Below, piece by piece: positions 1 through 6,543 of a stretch of DNA of 11,304 nt (its first letter is position 1; each line of letters starts with the position of its first letter). Both the position numbers and the translations under genes were made by a program. Source of the stretch: Govanella sp037189785 (GTDB lineage Bacteria; Pseudomonadota; Alphaproteobacteria; Sphingomonadales; Govanellaceae); assembly GCA_037189785.1 (NCBI GenBank), contig JBBCIP010000027.1, positions 1-11,304 of the forward strand, written 5' to 3'. The notes under the pieces are model-generated. The model had not been told where the DNA came from, did no database searches, and saw only the letters and a program-made list of their open reading frames with translations.

Positions 1-29
1 GTTCGTGGGCACTGGGTTCGTGGGCACTG
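1..29. repeat. Two tandem copies of a 14-15 bp direct repeat at the window edge
   Basis: The 14-mer GTTCGTGGGCACTG occurs at 1-14 and again at 16-29, a period of 15 bp. It lies just beyond the 3' end of cheZ and may continue outside the window. No function can be assigned. Confidence 0.75.
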
Positions 30-64
30 TCTTTTTGAACTGGCTCAAACATACTGAAACACGA

Positions 65-793
65 TCAATCAAAACTGGCTAACAACGCGTCGATGTCATC
101 CTGGTTATTGGCGGCTTCCGGTAATTGGGGGCCATGCAGCAGCGCGGCGTCATTGACAATCTCGCCATCAACATACTCAACAGTTTGATGGCCTTCCACA
201 TGCTCATCACCCACCGCGATCGCCAACGCAGCAAGCTTTTCTTCCAAGTGATTGAGCACGCGCATCACTTTGGTGACCCGCTGGCCGGTAATGTCTTGGA
301 AGCTCGACGCTTCGTAAATTTTTGTCGCAATCTCGCCAAAGCGATCCGCCAACGCCGCCCCGGCCCCACTGCCGTCCGTGGCTAAAGCCTGTATTTCGTC
401 GGCGACATCCATCATCCGCCCGGCGGCTTCTTCGGTCGCGGCGACAATGGCCGATAATTCATCGGACGCATCCGGGATATCCCGCTTGCTCAAGGTCTGC
501 GGCTTCAAGCCAAAAATCTCCGCTTTTGCCGCTTCGACAAAGCGGATCAGACCACGCAGCTCCTCGCTGATACCGTGCCCCAAGCTGATACCAGGCCCCA
601 AGTCAGCATTTGCGAGGTCAACAGTCGTATGAACGAGAGCCGTACTATCGGCCGCCTGCAAAGACTGCATAACACTGGTCACAACCCCGGCAATATCGGC
701 CACGGCGACGTGCCCGCCGGTTTGCGCGGCCAGCGCTTCCATCCGCGTTTCTAGGCGCGTTTCAAGCCGTGTTTGCCGCGGCGTTGCCCTCAT
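65..793 (-). CDS. cheZ: CheZ-type CheY-P phosphatase
   Basis: Protein phosphatase that speeds removal of phosphate from CheY-P and so ends the motor-switching signal; it acts in the cytoplasm. The decisive motif is SSFQDITGQRV at residues 163-173 of the 242-aa product. It matches the E. coli CheZ active-site helix (FQDLTGQ) and keeps the acidic residue (D167) and the catalytic glutamine (Q171). The C-terminus, NQDDIDALLASFD, resembles the amphipathic CheY-binding tail of CheZ, joined by a variable linker. The rest is mostly helical, as expected for the four-helix-bundle dimer. I chose the ATG at 793 because a GGAG lies 8 nt upstream. The frame extends to a TTG at 844 that lacks a ribosome site. 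The gene follows the fliL-motE operon but is separated from it by a terminator and has its own CtrA-type box. Confidence 0.9.
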   Translation of the reverse strand: MRATPRQTRLETRLETRMEALAAQTGGHVAVADIAGVVTSVMQSLQAADSTALVHTTVDLANADLGPGISLGHGISEELRGLIRFVEAAKAEIFGLKPQTLSKRDIPDASDELSAIVAATEEAAGRMMDVADEIQALATDGSGAGAALADRFGEIATKIYEASSFQDITGQRVTKVMRVLNHLEEKLAALAIAVGDEHVEGHQTVEYVDGEIVNDAALLHGPQLPEAANNQDDIDALLASFD

Positions 794-942
794 TGTCCCG
801 TCTCCACCTGCACCGTGTTCCCCATATGGCAGACCAGTCGTCAATCTGGGATCACCCGTTTCACACCGTCAGCACCCCATCTTTAGAAATCAAGGATCTA
901 CACAGGCAACGGATGACCATGGTCCAGAATACGGAGCGGAAG

Positions 943-957
943 TTAAGGCCCGGTTAA
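943..957 (-). promoter_or_regulatory. CtrA-type box upstream of cheZ
   Basis: TTAA-N7-TTAA, an exact match to the core CtrA recognition pattern. On the minus strand it reads TTAACC followed by TTAAC at the expected spacing. It lies 150 nt upstream of the chosen cheZ ATG and 99 nt upstream of the alternative TTG. CtrA control of chemotaxis and flagellar genes is well known in alphaproteobacteria; binding here is inferred from the motif only. Confidence 0.6.
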
Positions 958-966
958 GTATGGCAA

Positions 967-1002
967 AAAGCCAGGCCCCGCAGCAACGGACGGCCTGGCT
1001 TT
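967..1002 (-). terminator. Rho-independent terminator of the fliL-motE operon
   Basis: Perfect 11-bp inverted repeat AAAGCCAGGCC (967-977) and GGCCTGGCTTT (992-1002) with a 14-nt loop. On the minus strand the stem is followed by a further T pair, giving a run of five T, while the plus-strand side has only three. It lies 53 nt past the motE stop and therefore ends that operon before cheZ. Confidence 0.8.
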
Positions 1003-1027
1003 GGTCCAATAAATCAAATAGCGGGCC

Positions 1028-1063
1028 CCTTAATTCCCGACCTTAATTCCTGGCCCTAATTCC
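1028..1063. repeat. Three copies of CCTTAATTCC at the motE stop
   Basis: CCTTAATTCC occurs at 1028-1037 and 1041-1050, and with one T missing at 1055-1063. The third copy contains the motE stop codon. It looks like a small slippage duplication at the gene end; no function is proposed. Confidence 0.6.
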
Positions 1064-1862
1064 CGGCTGTGGGTTGATCGACCGGGATGTCTTTGCGTGT
1101 CGCCAATTCAACAGTTACGGATTTGGCTTTCTCAGGGTTCATTTCCGACATCACCAAAGCGACTTTCTTATCTTTCATACGCTGAATGACATCCAGCAAA
1201 ATTGGCATATCCAACTTTTCAAAGATCCGCGCCGCATCCTTGGGTTTCATGCTCTCATAAACCCGAACCAGGCTGGCAATCTGTTTTTCTTCCCGTTCTT
1301 CATGCACGCGCACCAAATCCTTGATCTGGGTTTCCAACGCCTTCAGGCGTTCGATTTTCTTATCGATCCGCTTTTCTGTCGCCATCAGCAAACGTTCGCG
1401 TGTTTCAATATCTTGGGCTTTGGATTCCAACTGGCCACGGCGGTTGGCAAGATCTTGCAACAGATCGATTTCAGATTTGCTCAGAAATTCTGCTCCAGCC
1501 GGAGCATTTGGATCTGCATTGGGATCCGCTTCTGGTTCCGCTGCCGGGTCGGCGTCGGGCTTTTTCTGATCAGCTGCTTTTTCCTCAGCGGGGGTCGCCG
1601 CCGTTTTCGCATCGCCCGAACTGGGCGCAATCGCCGACAAGGCAGCGGGCGAGCTACTGGCTGTTGTTTGCCCTTTACCACCGAGCACGGCATCTGCCGC
1701 AGCAGCAATGGCATTGATCTTCACCACAAACAAAGCCGCTGCCCCGACCATCATGACAGGAAGCAGACGAAAGCGGCTCCGTCTTAGTTGACCGCTTTGA
1801 TCAGCGCTTTGATCAGCGCCGTAATTAGCGGACAGCGCGGAGCGCGGTTTCCAGATCGCCAT
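1056..1862 (-). CDS. motE: MotE-like protein with MgtE N-terminal-like domain
   Basis: Membrane-anchored periplasmic protein of the MotE family. In Sinorhizobium, MotE is a chaperone needed for flagellar motor function; the role here is inferred. The 268-aa product has a single hydrophobic segment at about 33-52 (LLPVMMVGAAALFVV). A low-complexity Ala/Pro/Asp/Glu linker follows (about 60-122, with DPNADPNAP), then a charged coiled coil (about 127-190). The last part is an MgtE_N-like domain (about 195-258, ASLVRVYESMKPKDAARIF through MNPEKAKSVTVELA). I chose the ATG at 1862 because AAGGTGG sits just upstream. This overlaps the preceding gene by 38 nt in another frame, which suggests translational coupling. 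The frame runs 30 codons further upstream without a better start. It is the last gene of the fliL operon. Confidence 0.82.
   Translation of the reverse strand: MAIWKPRSALSANYGADQSADQSGQLRRSRFRLLPVMMVGAAALFVVKINAIAAAADAVLGGKGQTTASSSPAALSAIAPSSGDAKTAATPAEEKAADQKKPDADPAAEPEADPNADPNAPAGAEFLSKSEIDLLQDLANRRGQLESKAQDIETRERLLMATEKRIDKKIERLKALETQIKDLVRVHEEREEKQIASLVRVYESMKPKDAARIFEKLDMPILLDVIQRMKDKKVALVMSEMNPEKAKSVTVELATRKDIPVDQPTAGN
1793..1816. repeat. 12-bp in-frame tandem duplication in motE
   Basis: CGCTTTGATCAG occurs at 1793-1804 and 1805-1816. It encodes a doubled ADQS in the cytoplasmic N-terminal tail of the MotE-like protein and lies just past the stop of the upstream gene. It fits a simple slippage duplication. 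Confidence 0.7.
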
Positions 1863-2472
1863 GAGCCACCTTTTGTTGCAATGTCCATTTTGCCGGACTG
1901 GTAAAACGATTGTAGATCGGTTCGGCGGACGCCTGATCGGTCGATCTGCCATGGTCTTCTACAGTTGATCTCTTGGGTGCCGATTTGCTACTGGCCAGTT
2001 TGCTATTCGCCAATTTCTGGGCAATGATTTTTTGCGCGGGTAAATTCTGTTCGGCATCACTGTCGGCCCATAACTGATCCAGATTGCGCCGCGCCTTCGG
2101 GGTTGGGACGCCATCATCAGACCGCGCGCTGTCATCCGGACGATTGCGACCGACCAAGCCTTTTTCGATCTTCTTGGCCAGATTGTTTCCGGCTTCAGTA
2201 ATCAGTTGCAGCTCATCGGTCAGGGCCCGTGCGCGGTTGATTTCGCGCTTCAGTCCTTCTTCCGTTGTTTGCGCAACACTGCGCAGTTCATAAATGCCTT
2301 CCTGGGCTTTGGCGGTGGCTTGATTGAGGCTTGAAATCAACCGCCCCATCACCGCCTGCTCATCTTTCATGGCTTTCAGGCGACGATTGAGAACAATGGC
2401 ATAACCGATCGTCACCGCCAATAAAACAGCAACAACACCGTCAACAACAAAGCTGATTAATTCGGGAGTCAT
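1825..2472 (-). CDS. DUF6468-like membrane-anchored flagellar-operon protein
   Basis: 215-aa protein of unknown function. I recognise it, with moderate confidence, as the DUF6468 type found between fliM and motE in Rhodospirillales-like genomes. An N-terminal membrane segment (about residues 5-27, LISFVVDGVVAVLLAVTIGY) is followed by a basic NRRLKAMKDEQ stretch. A long helical, coiled-coil-prone region then runs to about residue 105 (MGRLISSLNQATAKAQEGIYELRS, then a KREINRARALTDEL stretch). The C-terminal half is polar and low in complexity, apart from a final helix (WTLQQKVAHGDLETALRAVR). The topology resembles an anchored cytoplasmic coiled coil. The ATG at 2472 overlaps the fliM stop as TGATG, so coupling is likely; a GTG directly before it is possible. 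Its place in the operon suggests a motor or switch role, but no activity can be read from the sequence. Confidence 0.78.
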   Translation of the reverse strand: MTPELISFVVDGVVAVLLAVTIGYAIVLNRRLKAMKDEQAVMGRLISSLNQATAKAQEGIYELRSVAQTTEEGLKREINRARALTDELQLITEAGNNLAKKIEKGLVGRNRPDDSARSDDGVPTPKARRNLDQLWADSDAEQNLPAQKIIAQKLANSKLASSKSAPKRSTVEDHGRSTDQASAEPIYNRFTSPAKWTLQQKVAHGDLETALRAVR

Positions 2473-3614
2473 CACTTCTTTTTACCTCTCACTTTGAGGG
2501 AATCGATCTTGATCGCAACATGTTGTCCCATCCGCCCCATTTTTCCGGTCATCATCGAGACGCCGGAAGCGCGGATATCGATATCACCATCGGGGCCGGT
2601 GTTGAGCATCAAGGTCTGGCCGACTTCAAGGCTCATGATTTCGCCAAGCGTCATCATTTGCTCGTCCAGAACGGCTTCAACCGGCACTTCGGTGTACCAA
2701 AGTTCATTGGCCAAATGGTTTTCCCAAATGGTATCGCGCCCAAATTTTTCGCCCATGAACCGCTGCAACAACAGCTCGCGCACCGGTTCGATCGTGGCGT
2801 AGGGCAAGATCATTTCGAATTTACCGCCGCGATCTTCCATATCGGCCCGCATTTTCACCAAAATGGCTGCGTTGGACGATTGCGCGATCGATGCAAAGCG
2901 CGGGTTTGTTTCAAGCCGGTCGAGTGTAAACGTGACCGGGCTCAATGGTTCAAAAGCGGCGCACAAGTCTTTCAAAACGACGGAAATCATCCGCTCGATC
3001 AGAGTTTGTTCAATCGTCGTATAGGGGCGCCCTTCGATCCGCATGGCCGCAGTGCCGCGACGACCACCAAGCAAAGCATCGACGATCGAGTAAATCAGGT
3101 TTGAATCGATGGTCAAAAGACCATAATTGTCCCATTCTTCGGCCCGAAACACCGCCAACATGGCCGGCAATGGGATCGAATTCAAATAGTCGCCAAAGCG
3201 GATCGACGAGGTGTTGTCGATCGACACTTCAATATTGTCGGAGGTAAAATTTCTGAGCGAGGTCGACATCATCCGCACGAAGCGGTCAAAAATGATGTCC
3301 AGCATCGGTAAGCGTTCATACGCCACCAGCCCGCTGTTGATCAACGCCTGAACGCCGGATCGATTGCCATCGTCCGTGTCGTCGCCGTCAAATCCTAAAA
3401 GACTATCGATTTCGTCTTGATCGAGCACGCGGTCGGCCTGGCTCGCCAAGTAATTGCTGGCGGCATCGCTGGACATTGCATCCCATTCAGCCGCCATCTT
3501 GGCTTCATCAGTCTCGCCCTCACCGTCCGCTGTCTCAGCGCCGGCCATGGCCGCCCATTCGGCAGCCACCTTCTCGTCGTCGGTCATGGTCTCGACATTA
3601 CCTGGCTCAGCCAT
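2472..3614 (-). CDS. fliM: Flagellar motor switch protein FliM
   Basis: Switch (C-ring) component that binds CheY-P and links FliG to FliN at the cytoplasmic base of the motor. The 380-aa product has the CheY-binding motif LDQDEIDSLLGF at 64-75 and the middle domain with GGRRG at 183-187 (the GGxxG FliG-contact loop). The C-terminal SpoA/FliN-like domain is at about 305-373 (VPVEAVLDEQMMTLGEIMSL and onward). Oddly, the CheY motif is not at the extreme N-terminus. An acidic extension of about 60 residues precedes it and contains two related stretches, TDDEKVAAEWAAM (11-23) and TDEAKMAAEWDAM (35-47). The start is well supported: AAGGA overlapping the fliL stop lies 9 nt before the ATG. It is the second gene of the operon, after fliL. 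Confidence 0.97.
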   Translation of the reverse strand: MAEPGNVETMTDDEKVAAEWAAMAGAETADGEGETDEAKMAAEWDAMSSDAASNYLASQADRVLDQDEIDSLLGFDGDDTDDGNRSGVQALINSGLVAYERLPMLDIIFDRFVRMMSTSLRNFTSDNIEVSIDNTSSIRFGDYLNSIPLPAMLAVFRAEEWDNYGLLTIDSNLIYSIVDALLGGRRGTAAMRIEGRPYTTIEQTLIERMISVVLKDLCAAFEPLSPVTFTLDRLETNPRFASIAQSSNAAILVKMRADMEDRGGKFEMILPYATIEPVRELLLQRFMGEKFGRDTIWENHLANELWYTEVPVEAVLDEQMMTLGEIMSLEVGQTLMLNTGPDGDIDIRASGVSMMTGKMGRMGQHVAIKIDSLKVRGKKK

Positions 3615-3626
3615 TTACTCGTGTCC

Positions 3627-4175
3627 TTACTGAACCAACATTTCTTTGAACAGAACGTCTTTAACCTGGGTCGGATAAAGGGAGGTGTTAACGCGGCTCA
3701 ACAATTCTTCTTTCAGCCGGAACATGCCTGCGGACCCGTTCAAGTCTTCCAACCGCAACTCGCGCAAATAAACTTGGAAGTTATCAATAACCCGCGGCAG
3801 CTTGGCATCAAGCTCGGCGATGGTGCTTTGTTTATCAACCTCAAGCGCAATCTTGATTTTCAGATAGCTGGCTTTGCGCCCGCCGGTGTTCAAATTGACC
3901 AGCATTTCCGGCAAATCATAAAACAACGTGACCGATGGCTCATTGCTTGTGGCATCTGCCGCATTTTCTGTGCCGTCTGCAGTGGTTTCCTTGGGCTCAC
4001 TGCCCGACAACATGAAAAACGCCGCCGCGCCGCCCGCGATCAAAACAACCGGCAACACCACGAACAGGATCAATTGTTTGCCGCTGAACCTCTTTTTCTT
4101 GAGGCCCTTGGCCAGGTCGTGATCGCTGGGATCCGCCGCTAAATCGCTTACATCGCTGCTCATTTTAATTGCCAT
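3627..4175 (-). CDS. fliL: Flagellar basal body-associated protein FliL
   Basis: Inner-membrane protein that surrounds the stator and supports torque. The 182-aa product has a short cytoplasmic N-terminus with a basic KGLKKKRFSGK stretch and one membrane segment at about 33-56 (LILFVVLPVVLIAGGAAAFF). An acidic, Thr/Ala-rich linker follows, and then the periplasmic FliL domain (about 80-182), with YDLPEMLVNLNT and YLKIKIALEVDK typical of the family and a conserved C-terminal helix ending VKDVLFKEMLVQ. The start is uncertain. ATG codons at 4175 and 4163 are both possible and neither has a strong ribosome site; the frame also runs to a TTG at 4217. It is the first gene of the fliL-fliM-DUF6468-motE operon, with a CtrA-like box about 70 nt upstream. 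Confidence 0.93.
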   Translation of the reverse strand: MAIKMSSDVSDLAADPSDHDLAKGLKKKRFSGKQLILFVVLPVVLIAGGAAAFFMLSGSEPKETTADGTENAADATSNEPSVTLFYDLPEMLVNLNTGGRKASYLKIKIALEVDKQSTIAELDAKLPRVIDNFQVYLRELRLEDLNGSAGMFRLKEELLSRVNTSLYPTQVKDVLFKEMLVQ

Positions 4176-4245
4176 GCTTTGGGCCGTACTCTGGGCCACA
4201 CACTCGGAAGCCGCCAAAACGTTAGGAAAAGGTAAGCGAGGATCG

Positions 4246-4260
4246 TTAACAACTCGTTGA
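4246..4260 (-). promoter_or_regulatory. CtrA-like box upstream of fliL (one mismatch)
   Basis: TTAA-N7-TTGA, one base off the TTAA-N7-TTAA core. It lies 71 nt upstream of the fliL ATG and 5 nt from the GGCAAA-type element at 4266-4278. The fliX side has the same arrangement with a perfect box, which raises confidence. In Caulobacter the fliLM operon is a class II, CtrA-dependent operon. Confidence 0.45.
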
Positions 4261-4265
4261 AACCC

Positions 4266-4278
4266 GGAAAAATTTGCC
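4266..4278 (-). promoter_or_regulatory. Putative FlbD enhancer element between fliL and flgF (distal)
   Basis: On the minus strand this reads GGCAAATTTTTCC inside a wider imperfect palindrome with arms ACCCGG (4262-4267) and CCGGGT (4277-4282). It shares 10 of 13 positions with the 13-mer at 8727-8739. It lies about 109 nt upstream of the flgF -24 element, a normal enhancer distance, and next to the fliL CtrA-like box, so it could also affect fliL. Confidence 0.45.
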
Positions 4279-4319
4279 GGGTATTTTATGAAACATCTCA
4301 GGGTCTACCAATTCCACTC

Positions 4320-4332
4320 GGCAAACTCTGCC
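4320..4332 (+). promoter_or_regulatory. Putative FlbD enhancer element upstream of flgF (proximal)
   Basis: GGCAAACTCTGCC, sharing GGCAAA and the terminal CC with the other three elements of this type in the window. It ends about 54 nt before the GG of the flgF sigma-54 promoter. Confidence 0.4.
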
Positions 4333-4354
4333 TCCCCGCGCCGGTGAGAATTCA

Positions 4355-4367
4355 CAACTCATTGATA
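4355..4367 (-). promoter_or_regulatory. IHF-like site upstream of flgF
   Basis: CAACTCATTGATA matches YAA-N4-TTGATW, the reverse complement of the IHF consensus WATCAA-N4-TTR, at every defined position. It lies between the putative enhancer and the sigma-54 promoter, where IHF normally bends DNA to bring the activator to the polymerase. Confidence 0.5.
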
Positions 4368-4385
4368 TATAAGGAAATAGATCTC

Positions 4386-4400
4386 TGGCACGGTTCCTGC
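4386..4400 (+). promoter_or_regulatory. Sigma-54 promoter of flgFGAH
   Basis: TGGCACGGTTCCTGC has the invariant GG (4387-4388) and GC (4399-4400) exactly 10 nt apart and a near-perfect TGGCACG -24 block. A transcript starting about 12 nt past the GC would begin near 4411-4412, giving a leader of about 50 nt before the flgF ATG. Confidence 0.85.
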
Positions 4401-4460
4401 AGAACAGTCAACGGATCATTCGGCGGGCCAGAAAGCGCCCCAGTCGAAAAGGAACCGAGG

Positions 4461-5201
4461 ATGGATGTATCACTTTACGTAGGCTTGTCGCACCAAATTG
4501 GCATGCGGCGAAACCTGGAAATCATCGCCAATAACATGGCGAACATGAACACGACCGGCTTCAAGAAAGAAGGTCTGTTATTCCAGGAATATATGATGCG
4601 GATGGACGGCACCGATACACCGGTCGCCAAGAACGTATCTTATGTGCAGGACAAATCGCTCATTCGCGATTTCACCGAAGGCAATTTCCGCCAAACCGAC
4701 AATCCGTTGGACCTGGCGTTGGACGGCCAGAACTTTTTCCAAGTTCAGGATGCCAACGGCGCCATGCGCTACACCCGAAACGGACATTTCAAATTGTCGG
4801 ATACCGGCGAATTGACGACCTCCAATGGTTTGACTGTCCTTGACACCAATGGCAGCCCGATCACCTTCGCCATCGACGATCAAGACATCACCATATCCGA
4901 AGACGGCACCGTATCGACCCAAGCCCGCGGCGTGATCGGCCGGATCGCGGTTGTAGAATTTGGCGCACTCGGGCAGCTGCAAAAAGTCGGTGACAGTCTT
5001 TATTCATCGCCAACGCCAGGCACTCCGTCCGTCAGTTACAAAGTCACCAGCGGCATGATCGAGGACTCCAACGTCCAGCCGATCGTCGAAATGACCAACT
5101 TGATGAATGTGTCGCGTCAGTATCAATCGGTTGCCCGCATTCTTGAAGATCAGCAAGAGCTGCAACTGAAATCCATCAATCGACTGGCCCGTGTGGGCTA
5201 A
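4461..5201 (+). CDS. flgF: Flagellar proximal rod protein FlgF
   Basis: Structural protein of the proximal rod in the periplasm, exported by the flagellar type III system. The 246-aa product has the N-terminal rod signature IIANNMANMNTTGFK (21-35) and the C-terminal family helix (MTNLMNVSRQYQSVARIL and onward). The middle FlgE/F/G-like domain includes NPLDLALDGQNFFQV and RYTRNGHFKLSDTGEL. I call it FlgF rather than FlgG because it is the shorter first member of a pair and the next gene is a clear FlgG. The ATG at 4461 has AAGGA 7 nt upstream. The open frame extends to 4257, but that would put the start upstream of the sigma-54 promoter, so it is rejected. First gene of flgFGAH. Confidence 0.93.
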   Translation: MDVSLYVGLSHQIGMRRNLEIIANNMANMNTTGFKKEGLLFQEYMMRMDGTDTPVAKNVSYVQDKSLIRDFTEGNFRQTDNPLDLALDGQNFFQVQDANGAMRYTRNGHFKLSDTGELTTSNGLTVLDTNGSPITFAIDDQDITISEDGTVSTQARGVIGRIAVVEFGALGQLQKVGDSLYSSPTPGTPSVSYKVTSGMIEDSNVQPIVEMTNLMNVSRQYQSVARILEDQQELQLKSINRLARVG

Positions 5202-5225
5202 CCTGTGTGACAAAGGACTGAGACC

Positions 5226-6011
5226 ATGAAAGCTCTCAATATCGCCTCGACCGGGATGCTCGCGCAGCAGATGAACGTCGAAGTTATCTCCAACAACATC
5301 GCCAACATGAACACCACGGGCTTTAAACGCCAACGTGTCGAGTTCCAGGATCTGTTGTATCAAAATATCGAACGCATCGGTGCCGCCTCGTCGGATACCG
5401 GCACGGTGACGCCATCCGGCATCCAAGTCGGTGTCGGTGTGAAGCCTGCGTCCATTTACCGCATCACGGAACAAGGCAACTTGGTCAATTCCGGCAACAC
5501 CTATGACGTCGCCATCAACGGCGAAGGTTATTTCCGTGTGTTGATGCCGGATGGAACCGATACCTATACCCGCGCCGGATCATTCCAACTAAGCCCGACC
5601 GGCCAGATCGTCACACCCGACGGCCATCAGGTCATGCCGGGCATCACTGTTCCAGCCGAAGCGATCGACGTCACCATCAATCCACAAGGCGAAGTTCTGG
5701 TGAAATTGGCTGGCGAAGTCGAACCGCAAAATGTCGGGCGTTTGGAAATCACCACCTTCCCGAACGCCGCCGGTCTTGAAGCGTTGGGGGACAACCTGTT
5801 TGCTGAAACACCGTCATCCGGCATCCCGACCGCCGGATCTCCGGGCACCCCTGGATACGGCACGATCATGCAAGGGTTTCTGGAAACGTCAAACGTCAAC
5901 GCCGTGGCTGAGATCACATCCCTGATCACAGCACAACGGGCTTATGAAATGAATTCCAAAGTTATCAGTACCGCCGATGAAATGATGGGCGTGACTTCGC
6001 AACTGCGCTGA
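5226..6011 (+). CDS. flgG: Flagellar distal rod protein FlgG
   Basis: Distal rod subunit, the drive shaft through the P- and L-rings. The 261-aa length is normal for the family. The N-terminus MKALNIASTGMLAQQMNVEV and the signature NNIANMNTTGFKRQ (23-36) are typical of FlgG. So are YRITEQGNLVNSGNTYDVAI, the GEGYFRVLMPDG segment and the C-terminal TSLITAQRAYEMNSKVI helix. AAAGGA lies 8 nt before the ATG, 24 nt past the flgF stop. It is co-transcribed with flgF. The rod signature helix is nearly identical to that of FlgF, as expected for paralogous rod subunits. Confidence 0.97.
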   Translation: MKALNIASTGMLAQQMNVEVISNNIANMNTTGFKRQRVEFQDLLYQNIERIGAASSDTGTVTPSGIQVGVGVKPASIYRITEQGNLVNSGNTYDVAINGEGYFRVLMPDGTDTYTRAGSFQLSPTGQIVTPDGHQVMPGITVPAEAIDVTINPQGEVLVKLAGEVEPQNVGRLEITTFPNAAGLEALGDNLFAETPSSGIPTAGSPGTPGYGTIMQGFLETSNVNAVAEITSLITAQRAYEMNSKVISTADEMMGVTSQLR

Positions 6012-6038
6012 TAACTGACCTTGGAAAGGATTAAAGCT

Positions 6039-6521
6039 ATGCGTCCGTTTGTTTTTCTTTATATGCTGGCCGGTCTCGCCGTCGCTGTTGGCGCCAAAGC
6101 ATCCGAGCCGACCATGTCCGTTCCGGTTCTGGCCAACTCCCTCGTCTCCGGCGATGTCATTGGTGAACGCGATTTGACATGGGTCGACATGCCGCGTCGT
6201 CAAGTAACCCAAACCATGGTTGTGAATTCCCGCGATTTGGTCGGCATGGCTGTGCGTCGCCCGCTGATGTCGAATAACCCCGTGCGCTTCGCCGATATTC
6301 AACGGCCGATCTTGGTCAAACGTGGCAGCTTGGTGACAATGGTCGTGAAGACACAAAACATGACCTTGACTGCTGTCGGTCGCGCGCAAGAAAACGGCGC
6401 CAAAGGCGATCATATCCGCCTCAGCAATGTTTCCAGCAACACATCGATTTCAGGGATCGTCACATCGGAACGCGAAGTGATGATCGTATCGTCGAGCCGC
6501 ATCGCTGGCTTGGCTCAATAA
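6039..6521 (+). CDS. flgA: P-ring assembly chaperone FlgA
   Basis: Periplasmic chaperone for P-ring (FlgI) assembly. The 160-aa product begins with a Sec signal peptide (RPFVFLYMLAGLAVAVGAKA, cleavage likely near residue 21). A SAF-type domain follows (VLANSLVSGDVIGERDLTWVD, then RRPLMSNNPVRFADI). The C-terminal FlgA domain contains VKRGSLVTMVVKTQNMTLTA, GRAQENGAKGDHIRLSNV and TSISGIVTSEREVMI. The ATG at 6039 follows GGAAAGGA by 8 nt; an in-frame TTG at 6021 is less likely. It is shorter than E. coli FlgA, as is common in alphaproteobacteria. It lies between flgG and flgH, although its client FlgI is encoded in the other plus-strand operon. Confidence 0.93.
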   Translation: MRPFVFLYMLAGLAVAVGAKASEPTMSVPVLANSLVSGDVIGERDLTWVDMPRRQVTQTMVVNSRDLVGMAVRRPLMSNNPVRFADIQRPILVKRGSLVTMVVKTQNMTLTAVGRAQENGAKGDHIRLSNVSSNTSISGIVTSEREVMIVSSSRIAGLAQ

Positions 6522-6543
6522 TTCAGCTTCCGGAGTTCATTCC

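Noticed and set aside
962..974. GGCAAA next to the cheZ CtrA box, resembling the FlbD-type element
   Set aside because: Only GGCAAA matches; the terminal CC is out of place and the bases belong to the terminator stem and its flank. There is no sigma-54 promoter nearby.
1074..1787. Long plus-strand open frame antisense to motE
   Set aside because: It mirrors the motE codons, has no ribosome site or family features, and is rich in Phe, His and Gln as expected from an antisense frame. Similar antisense frames over fliM, fliL, flgG and flgI were dropped for the same reason.
4262..4288. Hairpin ACCCGG/CCGGGT followed by T residues, as a possible terminator
   Set aside because: The stem has a bulge, the T-run is broken (GTATTTT), and no plus-strand transcript ends here. 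It fits better as a palindromic regulator site.
4318..4334. Reverse-oriented sigma-54 promoter for fliL (GGCAAACTCTGCC region)
   Set aside because: The required GC-N10-CC spacing on this strand is not met; the interval is 8 nt.
4257..4460. N-terminal extension of FlgF by 68 codons to an ATG at 4257
   Set aside because: It would cover the sigma-54 promoter and the upstream boxes, and the translated extension has no family similarity. The ATG at 4461 has a good ribosome site and starts the normal FlgF N-terminus.
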